DNA from: Collinsella sp. AF33-16 | GTDB lineage: Bacteria > Actinomycetota > Coriobacteriia > Coriobacteriales > Coriobacteriaceae | Direction: 5' to 3' | Assembly (NCBI RefSeq): GCF_003475325.1 | Contig: NZ_QRQC01000001.1 | Coordinates: 186,001 to 250,000, forward strand | DNA length: 64,000 nucleotides | Part shown: positions 51,907 through 59,906 of the stretch, piece after piece | Layout: every line of letters starts with the position of its first letter | Numbering within the stretch: position 1 is the stretch's first letter | Program-made: the position numbers and the translations under genes | Notes under the pieces: model-generated | The model's database searches: none | The model's input: the letters and a program-made list of their open reading frames with translations, nothing else | Told to the model about the DNA's origin: nothing

Positions 51907-52309
51907 GCCTCTCCTCTCTATCGTGTTGGCGTCCCGTCTGGGGGTCGTGGCTGGCGATTGCCGGGCGACCCTTCGAAAGGGACATGACATGCAGCCCCTA
52001 TAATACCGCGAAATGCACGGAATATTCGGCGAACGGCTCAGTTTTCGTAGCGAGAAGTCCGGAAGTTTTAATTGAAACGGTTTAACTATATGTTCTGTGG
52101 TCGCGAATTTCCGTAGAGGGGGTTCGTCTTGGGCAAGCTTTTGGTCAGCTCTTGTATGCGTTGCGGGGTCTGACCTGTTGCAACGGTGCCGTTCGCCGCC
52201 CGTTTACTGCCTTTGGCCGCGCGAGTGTATTGTTTTGCGTGAATGTTTTGATGGCACGCTTCAATCGTGCTGTATTGGATGGCAATCAGATCCCGGCGAA
52301 GGGAGCGCC
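51907..52309. other. Intergenic region between the scaffold gene and the transposase
   Basis: 403 bp. TATTAT on the minus strand near 52000 may be the -10 of the scaffold operon. An upstream open frame toward the transposase (from 52097) has no ribosome-binding site and is not counted as coding. Confidence 0.45.
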
Positions 52310-53110
52310 ATGCAGCGCGTTTGGAGAACGGTTACCGGCTTTTACCATGTCTGTGCCCGCGGTGTGGGCAAGCAGCTCATCTTTGAGGGCGATGAAGACC
52401 GGTGGGAGTTTTTGGAGCTGATGCGCGAGTGCTGCCGCGAGGCGGGCGTGACGGTTATCGCCTGGTGCCTTATGGGCAATCACGTGCATCTGGTGCTTGC
52501 AGATTACGAGGACGCGATGAGCGCGGCGATGCACCGGCTGCTTTTGACGTACGCGCGGCGGTTCAATAAGCGCACGGGGCGCACGGGTCATCTGTTCCAG
52601 AACCGTTTTGACCGGCGCTCGCTCGATACCGACCGTTATCTAATGGCTGCCATTCGCTATGTTCACGCTAATCCGCAGGAGGCGGGTATCGCCCTGATCG
52701 AGCGTTATCCCTGGAGCAGCTTTGCCGAGTATCTGAGAGCGTATGACAACGATACGACGAGGGGATTTTCGGACCCTTCTTGTGTGCTTGAGCTCTTTGA
52801 GTCTGCCAAGGGGTTTCTGGATTATTCTCTGTCGATGCCCGATGGTTCCGATCCGGTGATTCACGATATGGATGAGACAGAGTGGGAGCGGCGTGCGTTT
52901 GCCGACAAGATGGCGAAGCGCCTGGGCGTGCCGCTCAACGAACTCAAGACCGTAGCGCCCTCGCGGCGAGATGGAATCATTTTCGCCCTGCACGATGTCG
53001 GCTACACGGTGCGCGAGATCGAACGATATACGGGAATCAGCAAGAGTACCGTCTCTCGTATCGTGCGCGCTTATGTTCGGGTGAATGCTCAGGCTGAGGG
53101 CTCGGAATAG
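52310..53110 (+). mobile_element. Y1 (HUH) transposase of the REP-associated type
   Basis: 266 residues from ATG 52310 with GAAGGGAG upstream. The IS200-like Y1 domain occupies residues 1-140: TGFYHVCARGVGKQLIF, GNHVHLVLA (HUH metal site), RTGHLFQNRFDRRSLDT and YVHANPQEAGI. The typical C-terminal tail has a helix-turn-helix (YTVREIERYTGISKSTVSRI). RAYT-type proteins are single-copy domesticated transposases that spread short palindromic repeats. Many such palindromes are in this window, although no insertion-sequence ends are seen around the gene. Confidence 0.88.
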
Positions 53111-53114
53111 AAAA

Positions 53115-53147
53115 TGGCCGAACCACTCTTGTCAAGCGATTCGGCCA
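53115..53147. terminator. Hairpin after the transposase gene
   Basis: TGGCCGAA (53115-53122) and TTCGGCCA (53140-53147) form an 8-bp stem beginning 4 bp after the transposase stop, between it and the 3' end of the suf operon. Confidence 0.7.
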
Positions 53148-53164
53148 ACAAAATTCTTAAGATT

Positions 53165-53195
53165 TGGGACAAATACTACTGATTATTTTGTCCCG
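53165..53195. repeat. 31-bp TGGGACAAA palindrome, copy C
   Basis: TGGGACAAA (53165-53173) faces TTTGTCCCG across 13 bases, overlapping the sufU stop codon. CTTAAGATT precedes it, as at 58586-58594. Confidence 0.8.
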
Positions 53196-53610
53196 TGAGC
53201 ATGCCGTCGAGGGTGCGCCAGGCGAGCTCGGCGCATTTGACGCGGGCGGGCATGTGCGAGATGTCCTGGAGCTGGGCGGCTTCGTCCAGGTCTTCCAGGT
53301 CCTCCTCGGAGAGCTTCTCGCCGCGGATCATGGCGAGGAAGAGCTCTGCCAGGTGGCGAGCTTCCTCGACGGTCTCGCCGGTGATGAGGTCGGCCATGAT
53401 GTCGGCACTGGCCTGGCTGATGGCGCAGCCGTGACCGGTAAAGGAGGCCTCCTCGATCACGTTGTTCTCGACACGCAGCTGCAAGGTGAGCTCGTCTCCG
53501 CAGCTAGGGTTGATGCCGTCGTGCTCGTGCGTGGGAGCATCCATCTCGTACTTATAGTCGGGGTGCGAGTTGTGCTCCATAAATGTGGTGGAGGTGTACA
53601 GATTACCCAT
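53176..53610 (-). CDS. sufU: SufU iron-sulfur scaffold/sulfur-relay protein
   Basis: 144 residues. Conserved cysteine regions: INPSCGDELTLQL, GHGCAISQASADI and ARVKCAELAW. It accepts sulfur from SufS. It overlaps sufS by 8 bp, and its stop codon lies inside a 31-bp palindromic repeat. Confidence 0.93.
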   Translation of the reverse strand: MGNLYTSTTFMEHNSHPDYKYEMDAPTHEHDGINPSCGDELTLQLRVENNVIEEASFTGHGCAISQASADIMADLITGETVEEARHLAELFLAMIRGEKLSEEDLEDLDEAAQLQDISHMPARVKCAELAWRTLDGMLTGQNNQ

Positions 53611-54928
53611 TGAACGTGCTCCAAACGTGATGCAGGCCGGCGATGAACTTGTCGATGTCGGCCTTGTCGTTGTAGAAGGCTACGCTGGCGCGGCAGCAGG
53701 CAAGGTTCTCGACGCCCAGCCAGGTGAGCAGCGGCTGCGCGCAGTGGTGACCGGCGCGGATGCAGACGCCGTCCATGTCCATGATGCTCGCGACATCGTG
53801 CGGGTGGATGCCCTTGACATTAAAGCTCACGACGCCGTGGTGGTTATCCCAATAGATTGAGCCGATGATCTGGACAAAGTCGAGCTGCATGAGCTCGCCC
53901 ATCAGGTAGTGGACGAGTGCCTGCTCGCGTGCCTGGATGTTCTCGTAACCCACCGTGTTGACCAGGTAATCGAGTGCGGCGCCCGTGGCGAAGATGCCGG
54001 CGGCGTCCTGCGTGCCGGCCTCGAATTTCTCGGGGACGGGCGCCCAGACAGCGTCCTGCTCGGTGACCGAATCGATCATCTCGCCGCCGGTAAGCATGGG
54101 CGGCATGGCGTTGAGCAGGTCCATCTTGCCCCACAGCACGCCGATGCCCATGGGGCCCATGGCCTTGTGCGCGCTAAAGGCAAAGAAGTCGGCGCCCAGG
54201 TCGGCCACATCGACCGGCATGTGCGGCAGCGACTGCGCGCCGTCGACGACCAGATAGCCGCCGTACTTGTGCACGAGCTTGCCGAGATTCTTGACCGGGT
54301 TCTCGACGCCTAGCACGTTAGAGACCTGTCCCACGGCCAGGATCTTGGTCTTGGGACCCACCTTGGCAAGAACCTCCTCGGTGGTGAGCTGGCCGGTTTT
54401 GGTGGGGTAGAGGTAGACGAGCTTGGCGCCGGTCTCGCGGCAGACCTGCTGCCACGGAATCAGGTTGGAGTGGTGCTCCATGATAGTGATGACGACCTCG
54501 TCGCCCGGTTCGAGCACTGTGGGCGCAAAGCTCTTAGCGACCAGGTTGAGCGACTCGCTCGTGTTGCGGGTGAAGACGACCTCGTTGGCCTGTGAGGCGC
54601 CGATGAGGTCAGCGATCTGCTGGCGGACCTTCGCGATGGCGTCGGTGGCCTCGACGGACAGCGAGTACAGGCCGCGCAGGGGGTTGGCGTTCATGCGCTG
54701 GTAGAAGTCGCGTTCGGCGTCGAGCACACGGGCAGGGCGCTGCGCGGTGGCGGCGCTATCGAGGAAAGCGATCTCGGGGTGCTGCTGGAACAGCGGGAAC
54801 TGGCCCTTGTAGGGGTTGGTCTCGATGTCCACGGTGGGCCAGCCGCGCGAAGCCTCGTCGCTGGCGTCGAGCATCATGGGCTCGGGGGCGGTGCAGGTAT
54901 CGCATTTAACGTGCTCGGTGTCGATCAT
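53603..54928 (-). CDS. sufS: Cysteine desulfurase SufS
   Basis: 441 residues. LDSAATAQRPARVLDAERDF, VDGAQSLPHMPVDV, FFAFSAHKAMGPMGIGVLWG (PLP lysine) and RAGHHCAQPLL (active-site cysteine). An N-terminal extension of about 30 residues carries CDTC. It releases sulfur from cysteine for cluster assembly. It overlaps sufD by 4 bp and sufU by 8 bp. Confidence 0.94.
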   Translation of the reverse strand: MIDTEHVKCDTCTAPEPMMLDASDEASRGWPTVDIETNPYKGQFPLFQQHPEIAFLDSAATAQRPARVLDAERDFYQRMNANPLRGLYSLSVEATDAIAKVRQQIADLIGASQANEVVFTRNTSESLNLVAKSFAPTVLEPGDEVVITIMEHHSNLIPWQQVCRETGAKLVYLYPTKTGQLTTEEVLAKVGPKTKILAVGQVSNVLGVENPVKNLGKLVHKYGGYLVVDGAQSLPHMPVDVADLGADFFAFSAHKAMGPMGIGVLWGKMDLLNAMPPMLTGGEMIDSVTEQDAVWAPVPEKFEAGTQDAAGIFATGAALDYLVNTVGYENIQAREQALVHYLMGELMQLDFVQIIGSIYWDNHHGVVSFNVKGIHPHDVASIMDMDGVCIRAGHHCAQPLLTWLGVENLACCRASVAFYNDKADIDKFIAGLHHVWSTFNG

Positions 54929-56196
54929 GCGAGCTCCTCCTCAAAGTTGTCGATCAGGTTGTTGCCCAGGCGGACGACGGCGGCGCGGGTGCGCTCATCG
55001 GTGGCGGAAAGCGCGGCGTCCTCCAGCTTGGCGCGGATGAACAGGTCCTCGGCGGCGTTTTGGTCAAGGCCGCGGCAGGCGAGGTAGAACAGCTGCTCGT
55101 CGCGGACGTGGCCGATGGTGGCGCCGTGGTTGCCGGCGACGTCGTCCTCGTCGCACAGGATGACGGGGACAGTCTTGTTGTCGACGCCCTTGTTGGCCAG
55201 CAACACGGTTTCGCGTTCGGTGCCGGTTGCGCCCTTGCAGCCGTGCACGAGGTCGATGGTGCCGCGGTAGACCTTCTTGGACGTGCCGGTCAGCACGCCG
55301 TTGGCGTCGATCTCGCACTCGGTCTTGCGGCCGCGATGGCGCAGCTCGTAGTTAAAGTCGCGCACCTGTTCGCGGGCACCCAGGTAATCGGTGTCGATCG
55401 TCACCTTGGCGGTGTCGCCCAGCAGGTCGCCGGCAAGGCCGGTGGCGCTGGCACCGGCACCCAGGACGGTGTGCTGCACGTTGACGCGTGCGCCCTCGTC
55501 CAGGAACAGGCCGGTGTCGTCGAGTGCGATCCAGCTGTCGTCGAGCGTCTGCGTGCAGGTCACGTTGACGGTGGCGTACTCGTGGGCGCACACGCGCAGC
55601 GCAGAACCCACGACGCCCTCGCCGGCAACGGGGGAGTCCAGGGCGATCTGCAGGTCGAGCGTCGACTGGGGACGGGCGACGACGTCGATGGCGGCGATGG
55701 CGGCCGCAGCGTCGACGCCACTCACGCGCACGGTAACCGTGGCGTGCTGGTATGCGGGCACATCGATGACGATGCGCTTGGTGGTGTGGTCGGCCAGGTA
55801 GGTGTAGGCGGCTTCGCCCATGCCGGTCTCGAAGGCCTCGGCAGGGGAGAGCTCTTCCTCGAGCTTGATGGCGCCGGCCTGGTAGACAGAGGTGGCGGGC
55901 ACGTCGAGCTCGGTCTCGGGCGTGATGCGGGCGCGGTCGGCGGCGTCGCCGGGGGCAGCGGCACGGCGCTCGGGGAAGCGCTCGGCCATGGCTTCCATGG
56001 CGGCGTCGAAGGCGTCGGCCGAGCCGGCAAACTGCTCGTCCAGGCCTTCGACCTCAACGGCCTCGGCGGGAGCGGTGGCAAGCTCGTCGGAAAGCTCGAG
56101 CTTGGTCTGGTTCATCTTGAGCCAGCCCCAAGTGGCAGCAGGCATCGCATTAACTTGCTCGAGCGTGGTAGCAGCGGTGTTGGTTTCCTGTTTCAT
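54925..56196 (-). CDS. sufD: Iron-sulfur assembly protein SufD
   Basis: 423 residues, helical-beta SufBD fold: the C-terminal part with CDEDDVAGNHGATIGHVRDEQLFYLACRGLD is the family core. Its ATG overlaps the sufB stop by one base. It forms the SufBCD scaffold complex with SufB and SufC. Confidence 0.9.
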   Translation of the reverse strand: MKQETNTAATTLEQVNAMPAATWGWLKMNQTKLELSDELATAPAEAVEVEGLDEQFAGSADAFDAAMEAMAERFPERRAAAPGDAADRARITPETELDVPATSVYQAGAIKLEEELSPAEAFETGMGEAAYTYLADHTTKRIVIDVPAYQHATVTVRVSGVDAAAAIAAIDVVARPQSTLDLQIALDSPVAGEGVVGSALRVCAHEYATVNVTCTQTLDDSWIALDDTGLFLDEGARVNVQHTVLGAGASATGLAGDLLGDTAKVTIDTDYLGAREQVRDFNYELRHRGRKTECEIDANGVLTGTSKKVYRGTIDLVHGCKGATGTERETVLLANKGVDNKTVPVILCDEDDVAGNHGATIGHVRDEQLFYLACRGLDQNAAEDLFIRAKLEDAALSATDERTRAAVVRLGNNLIDNFEEELA

Positions 56197-57608
56197 TATC
56201 CGATCGCTCCTTCCATCTCGAGCTTGATCAGGTTGTTCATCTCGACGGCGTACTCCAGCGGCAGCTCTTTGGAGACCGGGTTGGCAAAGCCGTTGACGAT
56301 CATGGTGCGGGCCTCTTCCTCCGAGATACCGCGGCTCATCAGGTAGAACACCTTGTCGTCGCCGATGCGGCCGATGGTGGCCTCGTGGCCGATATCGACG
56401 TTCTTGGCGCGGATGTCCATGGCGGGGATGGTATCGGAGCGGCTCTGGTCGTCGAGCATCAGTGACTGGCAGCTCACGGTTGCCTTGGAACCCTCGGCCT
56501 TGGGCGTGGCCACGATAGAGCTGCGGAAGGTCTGGATGCCGCCGCTCTTGGAGATGCCCTTGGTTTCGACGGTCGCCGAGGTCTCGGGGGCGTTAAGCAC
56601 GACCTTGCAGCCGGTGTCGAGGTTCTGCCCGGCGCCGGCAAAGGTGATGCCGGTAAAGCTCGAGCGGGCGCGGCGGCCGTTGAGCACGCTCATAGGGTAG
56701 AGGTAGCCCACGTGGCTGCCGAAGGAGCCGCTGATCCACTCGATGTCGCCGTCCTCGTCCACGCGCGCACGCTTGGTGTTGAGGTTGTACATGTTCTTGG
56801 ACCAGTTCTCGATGGTCGAGTAGCGCAGGTGCGCACGCTTGCCCACAAAGAGCTCCACGGCGCCGGCGTGGAGGTTGGCCACGTTGTACTTGGGCGCGGA
56901 GCAGCCCTCGATAAAGTGCAGGTCGGCATCGTCCTCGACGATGATGAGCGTGTGCTCAAACTGGCCGGCGCCCTTGGCGTTGAGGCGGAAGTAGCTCTGC
57001 AGCGGAAAATCGAGCTTGGTGCCGCGGGGCACGTAGACAAACGAGCCGCCCGACCACACGGCACCGTGCAGGGCCGCAAACTTGTGGTCGGTGGGCGGGA
57101 TGAGCGTCATGAACTTCTCGTGGATGAGCGGCTCCCACTGCGGATCGTGCAGGGCCTCCTCGATGCCGGAGTAGACGATGCCCATCTTGGACGCCGTGTC
57201 CTGCATGTTGTGGTAGACCAGCTCGGAGTCGTACTGCGCGCCGACGCCCGCCAGATAGCTGCGCTCGGCCTCGGGGATGCCCAAGCGCTCAAAGGTGTTC
57301 TTGATGTCGTCGGGCACCGACTCCCAGTCGTGCTTTTGGTCGGTGTTGGGCTTGACGTAGGTGACGATGTTGTCCATGTCCAGGCCCTCGATGGAGGGGC
57401 CCCACGTCGGGTCGGGAAAACGGTTGAAGATCTCGAGGGACTTGAGGCGCAGGTCGAGCATCCACTGCGGCTCGTCCTTCTTGGCGCTGATCTCGCGCAC
57501 GATGTCGGGCGTAATGCCGGCGTCGAGGCGCTCGAATCCCTCCTCGCCATAGGTGAAGTCGTAGAGGCTGCGGTCGATGTCCGCGACCTCGGTGCGGTTC
57601 TTGGTCAT
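56196..57608 (-). CDS. sufB: Iron-sulfur assembly protein SufB
   Basis: 470 residues. WSGGSFVYVPRGTKLDFPLQ, EGCSAPKYNVANLHAG and the C-terminal GHEATIGRIGDDKVFYLMSRGI are SufB signatures. It is the core scaffold on which clusters are built, 12 bp downstream of sufC and 1-bp overlapping with sufD. Confidence 0.95.
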   Translation of the reverse strand: MTKNRTEVADIDRSLYDFTYGEEGFERLDAGITPDIVREISAKKDEPQWMLDLRLKSLEIFNRFPDPTWGPSIEGLDMDNIVTYVKPNTDQKHDWESVPDDIKNTFERLGIPEAERSYLAGVGAQYDSELVYHNMQDTASKMGIVYSGIEEALHDPQWEPLIHEKFMTLIPPTDHKFAALHGAVWSGGSFVYVPRGTKLDFPLQSYFRLNAKGAGQFEHTLIIVEDDADLHFIEGCSAPKYNVANLHAGAVELFVGKRAHLRYSTIENWSKNMYNLNTKRARVDEDGDIEWISGSFGSHVGYLYPMSVLNGRRARSSFTGITFAGAGQNLDTGCKVVLNAPETSATVETKGISKSGGIQTFRSSIVATPKAEGSKATVSCQSLMLDDQSRSDTIPAMDIRAKNVDIGHEATIGRIGDDKVFYLMSRGISEEEARTMIVNGFANPVSKELPLEYAVEMNNLIKLEMEGAIG

Positions 57609-57620
57609 TGCGTCGCCCCT

Positions 57621-58421
57621 TTACGCCTGCTGCCCGGTAGCGGCGGCCTCGGCCTGGGCGCGCTGCTCGGCGGCCTCGCGCTCGAAGGTCTCAAAACCGT
57701 TCTTGTCGATCCAGGGGATGAGCGAGGCGTCGTCCTCGCGCACGATATGACCCTTGACCATAACGTGGACGCGGTCGACATCCAAGTGCTCCAGGATGCG
57801 CGTGTTGTGCGTGATGATGAGCATGGAGCCGTCGCAGCTCTTGCGGTAGGCGTCCATGCCGTGGCTGACGGTGGAAAGCGCGTCGACGTCCAGGCCCGAG
57901 TCGGTCTCGTCGAGGATGGCGAGCTTGGGCTGCAGCAACAGGAGCTGGAGCATCTCGACCTTCTTCTTCTCGCCGCCCGAGAAGCCCACGCCCAGCTCGC
58001 GGTTGAGGTAGGCGGTATCCATGTTGAGCTCGGCCGCGAGCTCCTTGACGCGACGACGGAATTCCTTGCCCTTCATCTCCAGGCCGGGGCGGCCGGCGAT
58101 ACTGGCGCGCAAAAAGCTCGACAGTGGCACGCCGGGGATCTCGACCGGGGCCTGGAAGCTCAGGAACAGGCCGGCGCGCGAGCGCTTGTCGGTGGTGAGC
58201 CCGGTGATGTCCTGGCCGTCAAAGACGATGCGGCCGTCGTTGACCGTGTAAACGGGGTCGCCCATGACCAGGTGGCCGAGGGTGGACTTGCCGGCGCCGT
58301 TGGGGCCCATCAGCACGTGGGTCTCGCCGGCGGCGACGTTGAGGTTGACGTTGTGGAGGATGGTCTTCTCGTCCACGGAGGCGGTCAGACCTTCGATGGA
58401 AAGCAGCGGATTTGCGCTCAT
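57621..58421 (-). CDS. sufC: Suf ABC ATPase SufC
   Basis: 266 residues from ATG 58421 with GAGAGGGA upstream. Walker A GPNGAGKST, signature GFSGGEKKKVEMLQ, Walker B LAILDETDSGLD. It is the ATPase of the SufBCD scaffold and the first gene of the operon sufC-sufB-sufD-sufS-sufU. A divergent Rrf2 regulator lies upstream. Confidence 0.95.
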   Translation of the reverse strand: MSANPLLSIEGLTASVDEKTILHNVNLNVAAGETHVLMGPNGAGKSTLGHLVMGDPVYTVNDGRIVFDGQDITGLTTDKRSRAGLFLSFQAPVEIPGVPLSSFLRASIAGRPGLEMKGKEFRRRVKELAAELNMDTAYLNRELGVGFSGGEKKKVEMLQLLLLQPKLAILDETDSGLDVDALSTVSHGMDAYRKSCDGSMLIITHNTRILEHLDVDRVHVMVKGHIVREDDASLIPWIDKNGFETFEREAAEQRAQAEAAATGQQA

Positions 58422-58550
58422 GCTGTCCCTCTCTGTATATGGTGTACTCATAGGTGTGCTAAACCCTAGGAATCTTCTCGGAATAAAGTTACTATGGGTT
58501 CGGCGTTAGTCAAGGGAAAACCCGACTAATCCACTCGACTTTTCAAATTC

Positions 58551-58581
58551 TGGGACAAAATAACCTGTTGTGTTTGTCCCA
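58551..58581. promoter_or_regulatory. 31-bp TGGGACAAA palindrome, copy A
   Basis: TGGGACAAA (58551-58559) and TTTGTCCCA (58573-58581) in the divergent sufC/rrf2 region. It is a candidate operator for the Rrf2 regulator, but a repeat of the same length also occurs at the far end of the operon, so a dispersed repeat is equally possible. Confidence 0.6.
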
Positions 58582-58594
58582 CTTACTTAAGATT

Positions 58595-58625
58595 TGGGAC
58601 AAACAAACTTGGTTATGTTGTCCCA
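58595..58625. promoter_or_regulatory. 31-bp TGGGACAAA palindrome, copy B
   Basis: TGGGACAA (58595-58602) and TTGTCCCA (58618-58625), ending about 8 bases before the rrf2 ribosome-binding site. It has the same length as copies A and C. Confidence 0.6.
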
Positions 58626-58645
58626 GATGCAATGGGAGGGTAGGT

Positions 58646-59077
58646 ATGCTCATTTCTTCCAAGGGCCGCTATGCCCTCCGGCTGATGATCTATATCGCGG
58701 CGCTGGGCGACGCCGAGGGCAAGATTGCCCTGCGCGAGGTCGCCGACCGCGAACATATCTCGCAAAAGTATTTGGAGCAGCTGGTTCGTCCGCTTATGAA
58801 GGCGGGCCTGCTTAAGAGCGTGCGCGGCAAGGGCGGCGGCTACATGATGGCCAAGGATCCCTCCGAGGTGCGTGCTGGCGACATCCTGCGCGCCGTCGAG
58901 GGCAGCACGGCTCCGGTGGCGTGCGATGGCATCGACAACAGCTGCGCCCGCAGCGATCTTTGCTCGACCGTCAAATTCTGGCGCGGTCTGGACGACGTGA
59001 TCGAAAAGTACGTCGACGGCGTGACGTTGGCCGACCTTGCTGCCGTCCCCGAGATCAACTTCGACATTAAGCTGTAG
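58646..59077 (+). CDS. Rrf2-family iron-sulfur-responsive regulator
   Basis: 143 residues from ATG 58646, with GGGAGGG upstream. It begins with MLISSKGRYALRLMIYIAAL, has a winged helix (LREVADREHISQKYLEQLVRPL) and three cysteines in CDGIDNSCARSDLC, spaced as in IscR, so a cluster-sensing role is likely. Divergent from sufCBDSU, it probably represses suf when clusters are abundant. Eight bases after its stop starts an MNT/HEPN pair. Confidence 0.9.
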   Translation: MLISSKGRYALRLMIYIAALGDAEGKIALREVADREHISQKYLEQLVRPLMKAGLLKSVRGKGGGYMMAKDPSEVRAGDILRAVEGSTAPVACDGIDNSCARSDLCSTVKFWRGLDDVIEKYVDGVTLADLAAVPEINFDIKL

Positions 59078-59085
59078 GGCTGCAA

Positions 59086-59373
59086 ATGACATCTCTCGAC
59101 AAGGTGTATAAGCAAATTGAAGTTTTTGCTCGGGAATGTGACGCCGAGAAGGTTGTGCTGTTTGGTTCCCGCGCTCGAGGTGACAACTTGCCTAAGAGCG
59201 ATATTGACATCGCCGTAGCAGGTTGCCGGGATTTCGGCCGGTTGTCATATTTGATCGAGGAGCGTCTTGATACTCTTTTAGATGTAGATGTCGTCAATCT
59301 CGACGAGTCCTTATCGCGTCAATTGCTCGATGAAATTGCCAGGGATGGTGTGATTCTGTATGAAAAAATATGA
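59086..59373 (+). CDS. mntA: MNT-domain nucleotidyltransferase antitoxin
   Basis: 95 residues. FGSRARGDNLPKSDIDIAV is the GSx10DxD active site of minimal nucleotidyltransferases. In MNT/HEPN toxin-antitoxin systems this protein modifies the HEPN toxin on a tyrosine and neutralises it. The gene overlaps the downstream HEPN gene by 14 bp and starts 8 bp after the Rrf2 stop. Confidence 0.9.
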   Translation: MTSLDKVYKQIEVFARECDAEKVVLFGSRARGDNLPKSDIDIAVAGCRDFGRLSYLIEERLDTLLDVDVVNLDESLSRQLLDEIARDGVILYEKI

Positions 59374-59779
59374 GAACTTTGTCAGCGCCTTGGCGAATCT
59401 TGAGGATGCGCCCAATCAGGATCTCAACAATGATTTTGTTCAGAGTGGTTTGATTAATAAGTTCAATCTTCAATTTGAACTGAGCTGGAAGCTCCTTAAG
59501 CGTCTGCTCGAGTATGAGGGCGCCACGCTTGCCGCGTCGGGGTCTCCTCGTGCCATCTTGAAGGAGTCCTACCGATTCTACGACTTTATTGATGAGGCGG
59601 CCTGGCTAGATATGCTCAAAGACCGCAATACGAACGTCCATATCTATGACAACAAGCTCGCTCAAGATTTGATTCAGCGCATCTTGAACGTATATATTCC
59701 CGCTTTTTGTCAGTTGAGGGACGGGCTGATGGAGCGATACGGCGAGCTTCTGATGGCGCCCGACGACCAGTTTGTTTAA
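59360..59779 (+). CDS. hepT: HEPN-domain toxin of the MNT/HEPN pair
   Basis: 139 residues, helical. KDRNTNVHIYD near residue 90 matches the Rx4HxY motif of HEPN RNases, including the tyrosine that the MNT partner modifies. It is also known as the nucleotidyltransferase substrate-binding protein family. Translation is coupled to the MNT gene by overlap. Confidence 0.9.
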   Translation: MKKYENFVSALANLEDAPNQDLNNDFVQSGLINKFNLQFELSWKLLKRLLEYEGATLAASGSPRAILKESYRFYDFIDEAAWLDMLKDRNTNVHIYDNKLAQDLIQRILNVYIPAFCQLRDGLMERYGELLMAPDDQFV

Positions 59780-59906
59780 TTCCTTAAGATTTCGCGGAGG
59801 GTTGTTGCCGTTTACCGAGGGGTTGTTGTGCAACAACGGGCGAGCTGCAATACTTATTTTATCTTTGCAAACTGCACTTTAACTACACCAATGCAGGGAG
59901 GATCTT

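Noticed and set aside
52097..52309. In-frame extension upstream of the Y1 transposase
   Set aside because: No ribosome-binding site and no similarity to the family; ATG 52310 has GAAGGGAG and starts where the family starts.
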